A DNA stretch of 64,000 nucleotides from Gambelia wislizenii (GCA_030847615.1 JAUMIR010000001.1:287268187-287332186); one strand, 5' to 3'. Positions 21,061 through 31,781 are shown, counted from the stretch's first letter. Notes: generated by a model not told the origin, from the sequence alone. Made by a program: numbers and translations.

Positions 21061-21460
21061 AATCAGGCAAGGTCAAGTGTATTCATGGTGGTATATTGAA
21101 CTAGAGAGGCCTTTACATGCTCCTTCTTACGTTCATAAGCAGTCAAGCTTTTGATAAAAGAAAAAATGCACTTGACAGCCAATGGCTTTTGTGTCTGTTG
21201 TATATTTTTAAAATGTCCCCCCACCCTTAAGTGATATAGCCATGTAAGATTTTTCTCTGCCAAACAATGTTTCCATTCTGGAGAACTATATGACACTATC
21301 AGCATATTTTGTTGTTTCATGTTGTAAAAAATTAATTAGCAGCACCCACACACACACATGAAAGACAGTACATTTTTTCAGACTGTTCAGAACCCAACTT
21401 CAGAACAGTGAAGTTCCTCAGAAGGCGATATACTATATTGACAATTTGAGGCTCAGCCTG

Positions 21461-21684
21461 AATCATAGAATCATAGGATCATAGAATTGCAGATTTGGAA
21501 GAGACCATGAGGGCCATCCAGTCCAACCCCCTGCCATGCAGGAAATCACGATCAAAGCATCCCCGACAGATGGCCATCCAGCCTCTGTTTAAAGACCTCC
21601 AAGGAAGGAGACCCCACCACGCTCCAAGGGAGTGTGTTCCACTGCCAAACAACTCTTACTGTCAAAAAGTTCCTCCTAATGAAT
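21461..21684 (-). mobile_element. CR1 LINE 3' end
   Basis: It begins with the reversed CR1 terminus AATCATAGAATCATAGGATC, then GGAAGAGACCATGAGGGCCA, and reads to CTGTCAAAAAGTTCCTCCTA. CR1 elements are 5'-truncated non-LTR retrotransposons common in reptiles and birds. This is a short minus-strand copy. Confidence 0.92.
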
Positions 21685-21939
21685 AGTCAGGTAAACAAAT
21701 TTTTAAAATATGTTACATAATAACCAATTAATTTTTTATAAGAAACAGATATGTGATAAAAAAAAATAGAAATGTCTGTGACATTGTTTTAACCTAACAG
21801 TGAACACCAAAAGCTAGCTGTGTAATAAAAACATCATGAGCTGCCATACACCAGAGTGTCTGCAAAAGACCACGGGTTCAACGCCTTTGCTTGTCTAGTG
21901 AAAGCAGGGGTGGGAATTGTGCAACCCTCCAGATCACAG

Positions 21940-22131
21940 GCAAGGTCAAGGTCCCAGAAAACAGTTTAATACCATTTTAACTACTACCATGGCTCCCCCA
22001 TGTGGAATTCTGGGATCTATAGTTCATAAGGTTTTTAGAATTCCCTGCCAAGGAGCTCCTCTAGTGCCTCACCAAACTACAAATTCCAGGATTGCTTAAG
22101 ATGTAGCCATTGCAGTTAAAGTGGAATCAAA
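21940..22131. mobile_element. Palindromic MITE, split by a Harbinger insertion
   Basis: Blocks ACTACCATGGCTCCCCCATG, ATTCTGGGATCTATAGTT and ACAAATTCCAGGATTG plus TGCAGTTAAAGTGGAATC belong to the palindromic MITE family seen complete at 27163 and 28670. The next block of the family is interrupted at 22131 by the element at 22132-22736. The left end overlaps a hAT-like MITE start near 21905. Confidence 0.65.
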
Positions 22132-22736
22132 GGGTGCGGCTATACGATCATAAAAAATTCCGTATTGGGGGCAAAAAATATGAACAGCCTGTCGTTCGTA
22201 TGCATACGAACCAGCTATACGATTTTTAACCCCCCTAAACTCCGTATGACTCCCTCTTCCCAAAGCTGGCTGGAGCGAGCAAGCCAAGCGGCAGTTTTAA
22301 ATCTCCCACTGCTTTTTTTTTTTTTTAAAGGTTCCTGGTTTGCGGACATTCGGTTTTCCGTATTTACAATATAAAATAAAAATAAATAAACATATAAATT
22401 CACGGACTTACCAGACGCTCGCTAGCCAGGAAACCAACATGGCGGCCGCTCCCAATTCCCCTCCGTGCTAGCCCTGCCCCCTCTACTCAGCCAGCCAATC
22501 AGATTACCCTGCCTGTTCATATGTGTGCGAACGGACCGTACAGACCTGTCAGCCATCCAAACGGCGTACGGATTTCTCTTCGTGATCCGCTTTCCTTCCC
22601 GAATGCCGCATGTGCGTATTTCAGGGTGGAAAACCGCCCCCCCTCTTTTGCATTCGTGTGCATCCGAACGGCCGTTTGTACGGAAGTGCGAACTTTCGCA
22701 CGCCGTATGTATTATTTAAATCGTGTAGATGGGACC
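22132..22736. mobile_element. PIF/Harbinger-type non-autonomous element, copy 1
   Basis: The ends are GGGTGCGGCTATACGAT and, inverted, ATCGTGTAGATGGGACC. The flanks are AAA/AAA, a 3 bp target duplication. The interior includes GGCGGCCGCTCCCAATTCCC and CAGCCAGCCAATCAGATTAC, shared with copies at 26294 and 59369. It is 605 bp long. ORFs in it are similar in copies 1 and 2 only because the DNA is similar; no transposase domain is present. Confidence 0.85.
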
Positions 22737-22739
22737 AAA

Positions 22740-23660
22740 GCGTGAAAGAATCCTACATTCACACATTAAGCATAGTCACTTTAATTAGTCTGGTGTGTGA
22801 GTGTGTGTGTAGTGTCATCAAACCACACCACATCCAAGATACTGTGTACTGACAATAACACTGATACAGAATGAGTTTGCATTTAACTCTCCTTTTCACA
22901 CACTAAACTTTGGCACACTTTACATTCAGGACAAGTAAAAGGAAATACTTTTTCACATAGGTACCTAGTGAAATTTTGGGATTCATGACCACAAAATGTA
23001 ATGACAACTGCCACTTTGGATGGCTTCACATCAGATACATTCCTGGAGGTGATATCTATTCCTTGTGTTTTAGTAATGATGATATATGTTCCCTCCAGTA
23101 CTAGAGACAGTATGCTTCTATGTACTAGTTTCTGGGAACATGAGCAGAAGGGTGCTGGCAGATTTCTCAATGGCATCCAATTGGCCACTGTGGGAACAGA
23201 ATCCTGAACTATATCTTTGGTCTGATTCACAAGAGCTTGCCTTGTTTTTACATGAGAAACATTACAACTTTCCTGTATTTTGATGGCCTATTGCAATTTT
23301 TTTTTAATTCAAACATGCCACTCACCCAAATCCTGTACATCTTTATTTGGAAGTCTGTCCCATAGAAATCAAAAAAAGACTCACTTCCATATGTGTGCAT
23401 AAGATTATATCTTTAGTTTTTAATCAGTTCTTGTAGAATTTAAGTTGATTTTTATAGACTCTCTCTCACTTGGATCTTCTGATTAAAGCTGAATGTTTTT
23501 AATTTTGTTCCTTGAGCTTTCACTTACTATGCATGTTTACTCATAAGCAGTTCCCATTATATTAAACAAGGCTTACTACTAGGTTAAGTGTCAATAAAAT
23601 GTTGGCCTGAATGAGATTTCGCGTATGGATGAGTCTCACCAAGCTTAACTCCTATGGGAC
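22740..23660. other. Intergenic sequence, nothing recognised
   Basis: Contains a short TG-rich run near 22795-22811 and otherwise unique-looking sequence. The 115-codon minus-strand open frame at 22883-23230 has no recognisable domain and no splice or promoter support. Confidence 0.45.
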
Positions 23661-23669
23661 TTCTTATGG

Positions 23670-23860
23670 AATCTTTGTTCTGTGGTAGAACATTGCTTTG
23701 CATGCAGGAGACCCCATGGTCTATCCCCAGCGTCTCAAGGGAGGGGCAAAAAACACACTCTTGAAACTCTGAAGACCTACTGCCAGCCAACACTGACAGT
23801 GCTGGTCTATGCAGTGTAATGGTCTGACTCAGTTTAAGGTAGCTCTCATGCTTTCAAGCT
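23670..23860 (+). repeat. tRNA-derived SINE, family B
   Basis: The head GTGGTAGAACATTGCTTTGC and CATGGTCTATCCCCAGC fit A- and B-box pol III promoter segments of a tRNA-like head. The body ends TGGTCTGACTCAGTTTAAGG, the usual end of this squamate SINE. It is diverged. Confidence 0.65.
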
Positions 23861-23894
23861 GCAACCCTAAACACATTTGTCAGGGAGCAAGCTT

Positions 23895-24130
23895 CAGTGG
23901 AACTTCCAGCATGGCATAGTGGTTGGGGTGTTAGACTAGGACTCTGGGAGATCAGAGTTTGAATCCCTGATTAGCCATGGAAACTTCCTAGGTGACCTTG
24001 GGCAAGTCATACTCTCTCAGCATCAGAGAAAGGAAGCCCAGAGTAAACTCCCTCTGAACAAATCTTGCCTGGAAAACCCTATGATAGATTTGTTTTAAGG
24101 TCATCATAAGTCAGAAACAACAACAACAAA
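23895..24130 (+). repeat. tRNA-derived SINE, family A
   Basis: The A-box-like ATAGTGGTTGGGGTGTTAGA and B-box-like AGAGTTTGAATCCCTG are followed by ACCTTGGGCAAGTCATACTC and a tail ATAAGTCAGAAACAACAACA. Further copies of this family are at 32410, 33828, 44738 and 55505 (plus) and at 32080, 33525 and 60435 (minus). Confidence 0.85.
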
Positions 24131-24768
24131 GCTTCAGTGAGTGGAGCATCCTTCTGAATTAACATGTATAGAATTATGGTGTCCGTAATTTGACATTAAG
24201 CTGATCTTTGATCAGTTACTATTCACATGGTTGTTATAAGGATAAAGGAGGGATTAGAAGAACCAGCAGTGCCTTGGAGGAAAGGCGGGATGGCAATGTG
24301 ACAATAAATAAAATCCCACTAACACCAAAGTTTTTTGCTCGAGGACCAAAACACCAGCAAATATTTTAAATTAGCAATTTTGAAAAATGAACAGGATTTT
24401 AACCCTCTTTCCATACATTAATTTATCTCAGAGGCCCATGTAAAATACTCAGTTGCCTGCGCTGGGTCTGATGAAACTGAGAAGTTTCTGATTTTGTTTG
24501 CTGACATGCTTCCAGGATCTGGGAAGCTGGAGATTGTCTCTAGTAGTAGACATCTGTGTGATGAAGAGAAACAATTTTAGCAAGTCCTATAAAAAACATT
24601 GTCCTATATAGGGGATGTTTATTGGGAAACGATACTGAACAAAAGTCCACATGGACAGGATTAAGTATAAGTGCCAGTGACAACATGGGCCCTAGATTAG
24701 AACTATCAGGAAATACGTTTCTTGAGTTTTGGCCTGTATTTCAATCTAAAGGTGATTTGGGGCTCATT

Positions 24769-24967
24769 CACAATACAGAATGATAGAGCTATTCCTCAGT
24801 TTTAACTACCTGGGCTTGGCAGTTGAGGGAGGGGCATTAGCAATTCTGAGCCAGAGAGTTCCTCTGGTGCATCTGACCAGACTACAAACCTCAGGATTCC
24901 ATGGGATGGAACCATGGCAGTCAAAGTGGAATAATGGTGTTATAATTGTGAAGTGTGAATGGGGCCC
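24769..24967. mobile_element. Palindromic MITE
   Basis: The ends are GGGGCTCATTCACAATACAG and, inverted, TTGTGAAGTGTGAATGGGGC. The inner blocks CCAGACTACAAACCTCAGGA and ACCATGGCAGTCAAAGTGGA are shared with the copies at 27163 and 60000-60350. Confidence 0.7.
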
Positions 24968-25263
24968 TAGTCAACATGGAATGTTTCTGTTGCTTAAGAA
25001 GATGCTAGCCAACCAACAAGCTTCCCCTGTCTTTGATATCTGTGTTATTGCCAGCAAACTCACATGCATATAGGTATACTTCCATAGATATGGTCCTGGA
25101 CATTACCTCTTTAACATAAAATTTGGTACCAGGAGTTGAACTAAGATGGAAAGAATAGGGATAGGTTCCTATGCCACACACAACAGAGCAGTTCAATATG
25201 TTTTTATTCAAAACTAACAGTATTCATATGTGAAATTAAACAACTAAGTCAGATAAACCGTGC

Positions 25264-25305
25264 ATAAGTAAATAATAATAATAATAATTATTATTGTTAT
25301 TTTAA
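25264..25305. repeat. (AAT)n/(ATT)n microsatellite
   Basis: AATAAT units pass into TTATTATTGTTATT, forming a short AT-rich inverted simple repeat. Confidence 0.85.
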
Positions 25306-25463
25306 CTTTCTACAGACTGCTTGAAAACTTTTTCCAAAGTGCATCTAGGCGTGACTTTTTCTTTTACCAGACTCCACTTTTTCTTATGATTTCCATTTTG
25401 GTGTCCAGACTCATAGATTTATGCTTGTTTTATCATGCTGGGAATAGTTGGTGAGAGAGACCG

Positions 25464-25775
25464 AGATGCTTACTGCACTCCGAAGTAAAGTGGCAAGGCA
25501 GCCGGAAGGTTTTGCTTTCCGTGCTGCATTACCGCATGATGTAGTCATTCTTCTGGTGTTCTGCCATTCTGATCCCATGGGAGACCAAGGTAAAGCCATA
25601 TCTTTTGCTAAAGTTTTTTCTGGTTAGCAAACAGACACAGTTTTACCTTGGTCTCCCACAGGACTAGAATGGCAGAACAATGATGTCGTGCAGTAAAGCA
25701 GCACGGAAGAGGGAACCTTCCAGCTGCACTACCATTTTACCTTGTAAAAAAAGAGAAAGGTTTGGAGTGCAGTAA
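25464..25775. repeat. Foldback element with about 125 bp arms
   Basis: The left arm (25470-25594) starts TTACTGCACTCC and ends GGGAGACCAAGGTAAA. The right arm (25642-25773) starts TTTACCTTGGTCTCCC and ends GGAGTGCAGTAA. The loop is about 50 bp. Arms are imperfect (indels and CpG-type changes). It resembles a palindromic MITE of unknown superfamily; no clear target duplication is seen. Confidence 0.8.
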
Positions 25776-25912
25776 GCCTCTAATTCACTTTCCTCCATTC
25801 TTTCTGTTCTGCTGTTCACACACAAACTCAGTAAAGGATTCTAGAGGCAGCTGCCTGTTGTAGACAGGCATACAGGACTAGAGTAGGATCAGCTAAGGAA
25901 TATCCCATTCTT

Positions 25913-26018
25913 TATGGGCATCTGTCAGGGATGCTGTGATCGTGATTTCCTGCGTGGCAGGGGTTGGACTGGATGGCCCTTGTGGTCTCTTTCAACTCTA
26001 CAATTCTATGATTCTATA
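25913..26018 (+). mobile_element. CR1 LINE 3' end, short
   Basis: The sequence GGCAGGGGTTGGACTGGATG then TGTGGTCTCTTTCAACTCTA ends in ATTCTATGATTCTATAAG, the CR1 terminus with its ATTCTATG tail repeats. Confidence 0.92.
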
Positions 26019-26293
26019 AGTTTTATTGCACTGTTTATTGTACACATACTACTGCAACCTGGCAACTGAAAGTCTGTGCTTCTCCAGTTCTTCACTACCA
26101 CCACCTGTTTCCAATATTGTTAAAAAAAATCCTTCCAGCTAGATAAAGGAGGAAAAGAGAAGGGTCTGGGAGGCAGAAAAAGACTGTGAAAAGGAGCTTC
26201 TTTGTCAGAGGCTTTGTTAACAGAGGTATGTCTGTAACTGTAATACACGTCAGAGAGCCAGTGGATGCTGTAGGAATTTTGGACTACAACTTA

Positions 26294-26895
26294 GGTCCCG
26301 TCTACATGATTTAAATAATACGTACGGCGTGCGGAAGTTCCGCTTCGGTACACATGGCCGTTCGGATTCACATGCATGCAAAAGAGGGGGGCCCCGGTTT
26401 TCCACCCTGAAATACGCACATGTGGCGTTCGGGAAGGAAAGCGGATCGTGATGAGAAATCCGTGCGCCATTCGGATGGCTGATGGGTCTGTACGGTCCGT
26501 TCGCACACATACGAACAGGCTGTGTAATCTGATTGGCTGGCTGAGCAGAGGGGGCGGGGCTAGCACGGAGGGGAATTGGGAGCGGCCGCCATGTTGGATT
26601 CCCGGCTAGCGAGAGTCCGGTAAGTCCGTGAATTATACATTTATTTATTTTTATTTTATATTGTAAATAGGGAAAACTGACTGTCCACAAACCAGGAACC
26701 TTTAAAAAAAAAAGCAGCGGGAGATTTTAAACCGCCGCTTGGCTTGCTCGCTCCAGCCAGCTTGGGGAAGAGGGAGTCATACGGAGTTTAGGGGGGGTAA
26801 AAAATCATGTGGGCAGTTTATATGCATACAAACAACAGCCTATTCATATTTTTTACCCCCCAAACGGATTTTTTAATGATCGTATAGACGTACCC
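26294..26895. mobile_element. PIF/Harbinger-type non-autonomous element, copy 2 (inverted relative to copy 1)
   Basis: The ends are GGTCCCGTCTACATGAT and, inverted, ATCGTATAGACGTACCC, flanked by perfect TTA at 26291-26293 and 26896-26898, the classic Harbinger 3 bp target duplication. It is 602 bp, similar to copy 1 across its whole length but in the opposite orientation. It shares GATTGGCTGGCTGAGCAGAG and GGGAGCGGCCGCCATGTTGG with that family. It lacks a transposase. Confidence 0.9.
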
Positions 26896-27162
26896 TTAGT
26901 AGATCCAGATTCAAGTCTCCACAGAGCACACTTACTCCCTCTCACTTACTCTCTCTCAGCCTGACCTACCTCATAGGCCTGTCGTAAGGATTAATTGGGG
27001 AGGAAGAGAGCCATGCCTGGTGCCTTGAGCTTGTGTGATATAAATGTAAAGTTTATTAACTAATAAAGAAAGCTTAGATGTGTAGTCAAAGCCAGGGTAT
27101 AAGCTGTGGCAAAAATCTGGGAGATCATTGACAACAAAGAATCACTTCAATCAATCAACCAA

Positions 27163-27386
27163 GTGTGAATCTATACTGTAGAAATAATGTAGTTTGACAC
27201 CACTTTAAGTGCTGTAGCTCCATCCTATGGAATCCTGGGATTTGTAGTTTTTACAAGGTGTTTAATATTCTCTGCCAAAGAGTGCTGGTGCCTTACAAAA
27301 CTATGTATCCCAGGATTCTGTAAGATGGAGCCATGGCAGTTAAAGTGCTGTCAAATGGCATTATTTCTACAGTGTAGATGCAGTCC
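27163..27386. mobile_element. Palindromic MITE
   Basis: The left end GAATCTATACTGTAGAAATA pairs with the right end TATTTCTACAGTGTAGATGC. Both halves carry the inverted pair TATGGAATCCTGGGATTTGT and ATGTATCCCAGGATTCTGTA. It could form a long hairpin. No transposase. Confidence 0.85.
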
Positions 27387-27389
27387 ACG

Positions 27390-28225
27390 TTTTATCTGAA
27401 CTATAAAACCTCTCTGTGTGTATCATTGCTTGTGTGGGTGTATTTTCCTAAAGACTGATAGTCCTGGGGACTGAGAGCTGTCCAGGCCAAGAACTTCTGA
27501 TTGGTTACCCTTGTTCTAGAGGGTGAAAAACAATGAGTTTCATATAGGTTTTAATTATGATAGTATGCAAATTGAAACTAAACAAAAGTGACAAAGTTTT
27601 CCTACAAAACTAGATCATTTAAAATAATTGCTGATCATATTTGGAATACATACGCGCACACACATCAATGGCAAAGGAGGATGAGGGGTGCAGAGACAAA
27701 ACTGTATTACAGTTAAGTATAGAGACAGTCTCAGCAGGCTGCATAAAAAGACTGACATGAGAGCTCATCATGCAGCATGAAAGGGGAAGTCTCTGGGATG
27801 AATCCTTTGGTCTCTTGATAGGTCTGTTTTTAGCATCTTCTCTCAACTGCATGCTGCTTCCCGTCACACAAATGCCATTGATATCTTCATGTTAAGACTC
27901 CATTTTGTATTGGGAAGAATTAGAACCCTACACTTAAAACAAACTATTCCCCAACAGCAACCCCACTATTTTTGCTGTTTCAGAAACCAGTGTTTAAAAA
28001 AAAACAGGACAGGGATTAAAGTTCATTGGGATCATTCTGAACTTTCAGCTGGATTTCTATAACTTTTGGAGTCCACAAAAGCTTACACCAAATACTGTAA
28101 AATGTTTTAGTCTTTAAGATGCCAAGACTTTTTTTGTAATTTCAGTTGTACAGGTACAGTTATCCTTTCTAATCAAGAGAAGTTGCAAATGAATCTGTTT
28201 AACAGGGAGTCAGCTAAAGGTTCAG
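27390..28225. other. Intergenic sequence, nothing recognised
   Basis: No gene-like frame or recognised repeat. A minus-strand open frame at 27619-27867 has no domain and no supporting signals. Confidence 0.45.
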
Positions 28226-28229
28226 CATG

Positions 28230-28372
28230 GTACAGTACAGCCTTCTCCAACCCGGTGCCTTCCCAATGTGTTGGGGCCACAATCCCTAACAGCTGTGATA
28301 TTTGCCGATGAAGGGTTTTTTAGTTCAGCACATCTGGAAGATGTCAGGGAGAGAAAGGCCAGCATAATATCA
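28230..28372. mobile_element. hAT-like palindromic MITE, diverged
   Basis: The left end is CAGCCTTCTCCAACCCGGTG. The right end, AGGGAGAGAAAGGC, is a degraded inverted partner. The interior holds the CACATCTGGAAGATG segment typical of the family. Confidence 0.6.
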
Positions 28373-28494
28373 GCATCTGGAAAAGTGACTTTTTGGATAA
28401 CAACTCCCAGAATCCCCTAGCCAGCATAGACACTAACCATGATCATTGGGGGATTTGGGGAGCTCTGCTCCAAAAGATAAAAGGACAAATAAAT

Positions 28495-29000
28495 GGATCC
28501 AAGGGCAAATTGAGCCTGAATTCTCCCTAGAAACAAAATGACTACACTGAGGCTGTTGTAATTTGGACACATCATGAAATGAAATGGCTCATTAGAAAAT
28601 ACAATAATGTTCAGTAAAGTAGAAGGCAGAAGGTAAAGAGAGAGCTTTCCTTACGGGAAGACTGACTTACGCTGCATCTGCACTGCAGAAATAATCCAGT
28701 TTGACACTGCTTTAACTGCCATGGCTTGATGTTATGGAATACTGGGATTTGTAGTTTTATGAGATATTTAGTCTTCTCTGTCAGAGAGCTCTGGTACCAC
28801 AACAAACTACAAATCCCAGGATTCCATAGGAAGGAGCCATGACAGTTAAAGTGGTGTTGAACAATTATGTCTGCAGTGCAGATGCAGCCTTAGTCAAGGA
28901 AGCCAAAATCCTGAATTTTCAAGACCTCAGCAGGGCTGTTAATAATAGGGTGTGTGTTTTTTAACAGAGTTGGCATAAGTCAAAGCTGATCTGGGAACAC
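28495..29000 (+). repeat. Non-LTR retrotransposon fragment split by a MITE
   Basis: 28495-28669 and 28890-29000 are the two parts of one fragment related to 20430 and 61960. The shared blocks are GAATTCTCCCTAGAAACAAA, ATGAAATGAAATGGCTCATT and GTCAAGGAAGCCAAAATCCT. The MITE at 28670-28889 interrupts it with a TTA duplication, so the LINE fragment is the older insertion. Confidence 0.65.
28670..28889. mobile_element. Palindromic MITE with TTA target duplication (Harbinger-like)
   Basis: The ends are CGCTGCATCTGCACTGCAG and, inverted, CTGCAGTGCAGATGCAGCC. TTA is present on both flanks (28667-28669 and 28890-28892). The interior has the inverted pair GGGATTTGTAGTTT and AAACTACAAATCCC. The TTA duplication points to the PIF/Harbinger superfamily. 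Confidence 0.88.
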
Positions 29001-29549
29001 CTAAGAACAACCCCTCCAACAAATGTATCCCCCCTGCCCCCCAGCTACGGATAGCACAATATGTGGACCAGGCTCCTTATGACATGGTAAAATTGAATAC
29101 AAAGTCCCTGCACCAGCCAGCATGGGAGATTTGCATACAGAAGCATATATGTGGGTACCTTGCCTATGTGGGCCCAGGTGCATGTCAGGATGCATGGGGG
29201 GCTTTTGTGCCACAGTGTTCTTGTGAACCTGGCTGAACCAGCCAGATTCACTGTGAAAATTCATAGGAGGCATGCCTGCCCACCTGGGGTCACCAGTGGC
29301 CAACTGGCTGGTCAGTTAGAGATGGAGGGGGAATCATTTTTTAAGCAGAGCTGGTCCAGCCTGTGTGTGCAACTCACATTGTTAAAAGAAAGTGTGTGTT
29401 TTTTTTTAAAAGAACAATCCACAGAGATATAAGAAGAAAACACAGGAAGGCCACCAGATCAGGGCCATTGCTCAGAAGTAAGGACATGCTCAAAGGGGGG
29501 GGGCAGAAAAAAGGGGAGGGCCCTTCCTCCCCTGTCAGGGAACCGAGGA
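29001..29549. other. GRB14 upstream flank
   Basis: Sequence leading into the CpG island. There is an imperfect inverted pair, GTGAACCTGGCTGAACCAGC near 29222, but no identified element. No TATA box in good context was recognised. Confidence 0.4.
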
Positions 29550-30270
29550 GAAGTCAACCAAGCCTTTGGGAACCCCGGGGTCCAAAGCAGAGGAGGAGGA
29601 GGCGGCGTGATGGGCCATGCAACCTTCTAGCCACTCCGGTCTATGCTGCTGCTGCTGCTGCAGTAGCTTTCCCCCCTCGCTCTCCTTGAAAAGAAAAGCA
29701 AAGCCCCCCGTCCTCCCCAGCTCCTTGGCAAAGGCTTGGGCTCTGACCCACCATCAGCCGTACCTCGGCCCTAGGGGGCTGCCTTGGTGACGCTTCGGGA
29801 GGGGCGAGGAGGTCCGGAGTTCCCTGGGCTCCGCTCGGGGCTGAGTTGGTCGCTGCCCGCCCATACCCGTCCACCTCCCCAAGCGCCGCCCCTTTCTCTC
29901 CTGGCCGCACGTGGGCCGGGAGCCGGGCGAGAGGGAGAAAGGTGTGCCTGCCTGCCTGCCTGCCTGGCCTCGCCTCCCGCTCGGGCTGCTTTGCTCGCGC
30001 CACAGCCCCCCTTACCCGCGCTCTCCGGCCTCCCTCCGGATGGCGACTTCGGTGCCCGCTTGGCCGAGCAGCGGCAGGGGGCGAGGGGCGGCCGTGGAGC
30101 GCCGGGGGCTCCCCGCGAGGGGCGATGCGGGCAAGGCGAGCGGCGGAGGCGGCCCCAGCCACCCCACCAGCAGCCCCAGGAGCCGCCTGGGCGAGGTGGC
30201 CTTCTCCGCCTGGCTGTCCCCTGCAGCGCCTCTCCTCTCGGCCCAGCTCCGAAGAGAAGACAGGTAAAGA
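29550..30270 (+). promoter_or_regulatory. GRB14: CpG-rich promoter region and 5' UTR of GRB14
   Basis: The GC content and density of CG dinucleotides rise sharply here compared with the flanks, as in CpG-island promoters. It holds a CTG run at 29642-29660, a run of CTGC units at about 29947-29970, and GC-box-like motifs (CCGCCC). Long open frames on both strands are a by-product of the GC content. The transcription start cannot be placed exactly but must lie before the ATG at 30040. Confidence 0.75.
30040..30263 (+). CDS. GRB14: GRB14 exon 1 (growth factor receptor-bound protein 14), N-terminus
   Basis: The ATG at 30040-30042 opens MATSVPAWPSSGRGRG. I chose it because known GRB14 proteins start with a similar M-x-T-S and no in-frame ATG lies upstream within the GC-rich leader. 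The 224 bp of coding sequence end at CAG before the donor GTAAAG, leaving two bases that the next exon completes to Arg. This N-terminal region is low-complexity (Ala, Gly, Pro, Ser, Arg) and diverges strongly between vertebrates. GRB14 is a cytoplasmic adaptor of the GRB7/10/14 family that binds the activated insulin receptor and inhibits its kinase. The Ras-associating, PH, BPS and SH2 domains come from later exons. Confidence 0.88.
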
Positions 30271-31510
30271 AAGACAGACAGACAGAAAAAGGTCTGGGCT
30301 GCTATGCGGGGCGTGTGTGTGTGTGTGTACGTGCCAAAGAGTGGGTTTTTTCTTCTTAAGTTGAGTGAAGGGGAGGGGGGAGGAAAGGAAAGGCGGCTTG
30401 TAGCCATGATGGAAGCTCCGTCAAGCCTCCATGTTCGGGGGCAGTATATCTGAGGAACCTTTCTCCGCTCCTCGAAGGCGGTGGCCGGCATTGGGGGAAA
30501 TACAGGCATGGAGGAGTCTCACTAAAGCTGCGACAATCCTTACCAGAAGCCCTTGGCTTTGCCAACTGGTGAAAACTTGGTTGGTTTGTATCTTGTGGCC
30601 GGAGGGGAGAAGCAGGACTCGAGGCCCCCAAAGGGCAAGAAGCCACGGTGTGTCTTCTGTTGGGGTCCGGAGTTGAGCTCCCCCCCCCCCGCCGCTGTTC
30701 TGTGCCCTCTCTGGTCTCCCAAACTGGCCAAGCCTTTGAAGGAGGTGGGGAAAGTCAGAGCCAAAAGATGCGGGTGCCTTGAGCAACGGGGAGGAAACCC
30801 TACAAAGATGAACTGGAATATTATTTTTTTTAAAAAAATAGGACGGAACTGCTGAAAGTGTGTCAGAATCTCTCTCTCTATATATAAAAAAATCAGTGAT
30901 TAAATATTTATATGTATTTTACATTTGTAAAATACTTATGAATAATTAATCATCAAATTGGTCTTGAGAAATAAAGAAATCCAAAATTAATCCCAAATAG
31001 AGTAATCTCATTGAAGTCAACGGGACTCAGCCTGAATGATGGCTGTTTATTCAGTCCCATTTGTTTCAATAGGCCTATGGTGGAATTAACCTTGGATTTT
31101 GGCCACCCTCCCATTGGATTGATGGCATCCCTTCTTCCTTCAGTTGTATCAAATACCACCAAACTATCACTTTGCCTGATTTTAGATGTTATTATTTCCA
31201 AGGTATTTTTCGGAGGGGAGGTGACTGTACATTCTTTTATCCTGACAACCTTTTACACATGCAAGGCAGGAAGAGTTATCGCTGACTCTTGTCTAGGGAA
31301 TAAAGAGAGACAATTAACTTGTGATGGTTTAGGTTTCCATTTACCATGACAAAAGCACTTTCTGGCAAGGAACAATAGACAGGAGTTGTAAATGACAGTG
31401 ATCTTTCTTGAAGTGAATTAGGCATCATTGTTTCAAATGGAGGCATCATGTTCACTTGATCCTGCTTAATCTAATTCTGGATCCAACCATTATTTAAAGT
31501 AACTGGCTTT
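30264..31510. other. GRB14: GRB14 intron 1, first part
   Basis: Intron from the donor GTAAAG. Contains a GT run at 30311-30332, a C10 run near 30680, and a poorly defined repeat at 31010-31080 with the inverted pair AACGGGACTCAGCCTG and CAGTCCCATTTG. No gene. Confidence 0.55.
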
Positions 31511-31516
31511 ATGTAG

Positions 31517-31735
31517 AAATGCCCTACAGGCGCCAGATCCTGTCTGATCTTGGGAGCTAAGCAGAGTCAGCCCTAGTTAGTACTTGGATGGGAGATCACC
31601 AATGACTTCCAGGTGTAGGCTGTATTTCAGAGGAAGGAACTGACTAAACCACCTCTGAATGTTCCTTGCCTAAAACAACCCTATGAAATTCACGGGGCCG
31701 TCATAAATCTCCAGACGACATGAAGGTGTGTGTGC
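31517..31735 (+). repeat. 5S rRNA-derived SINE
   Basis: 31520-31625 closely follows a vertebrate 5S rRNA gene: TGTCTGATCTTGGGAGCTAA, GTTAGTACTTGGATGGGAG and a final GGTGTAGGCT. It is followed by a body ending CTCCAGACGACATGAAGG, like the tails of the tRNA-derived SINEs here. SINEs with a 5S-derived pol III promoter are known in lizards. Substitutions in the 5S part and the fused tail rule out a functional 5S gene. Confidence 0.9.
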
Positions 31736-31781
31736 GTGCATGTGCACACACGCGCGCGCACACACATGTACATACGTACAC
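31726..31781. repeat. Alternating purine-pyrimidine tract
   Basis: GTGTGTGTGCGTGCATGTGC leads to CACACACGCGCGCGCACACA and then ATGTACATACGTACAC. The run is almost strictly alternating and partly palindromic, so it could form Z-DNA or a hairpin. It starts at the SINE tail. Confidence 0.9.

Noticed and set aside
22465..22719. Similar 80-90 codon frames in the two Harbinger copies (22465-22719 and 26291-26566), looking like a conserved protein
   Set aside because: The DNA copies are similar everywhere, including non-coding parts. The frames have no transposase motif and run across a terminal repeat in copy 2. Similarity reflects shared DNA, not selection on protein.
29641..30509. Long open frames on both strands across the GRB14 promoter, suggesting an antisense gene
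   Set aside because: They arise from high GC content (few stop codons). Only the frame from 30040 connects through correct splice phases to conserved exons.
31520..31625. A functional 5S rRNA gene
   Set aside because: It has many substitutions relative to 5S rRNA, is fused to a SINE body with a tail, and lacks a T-run terminator at the right place.
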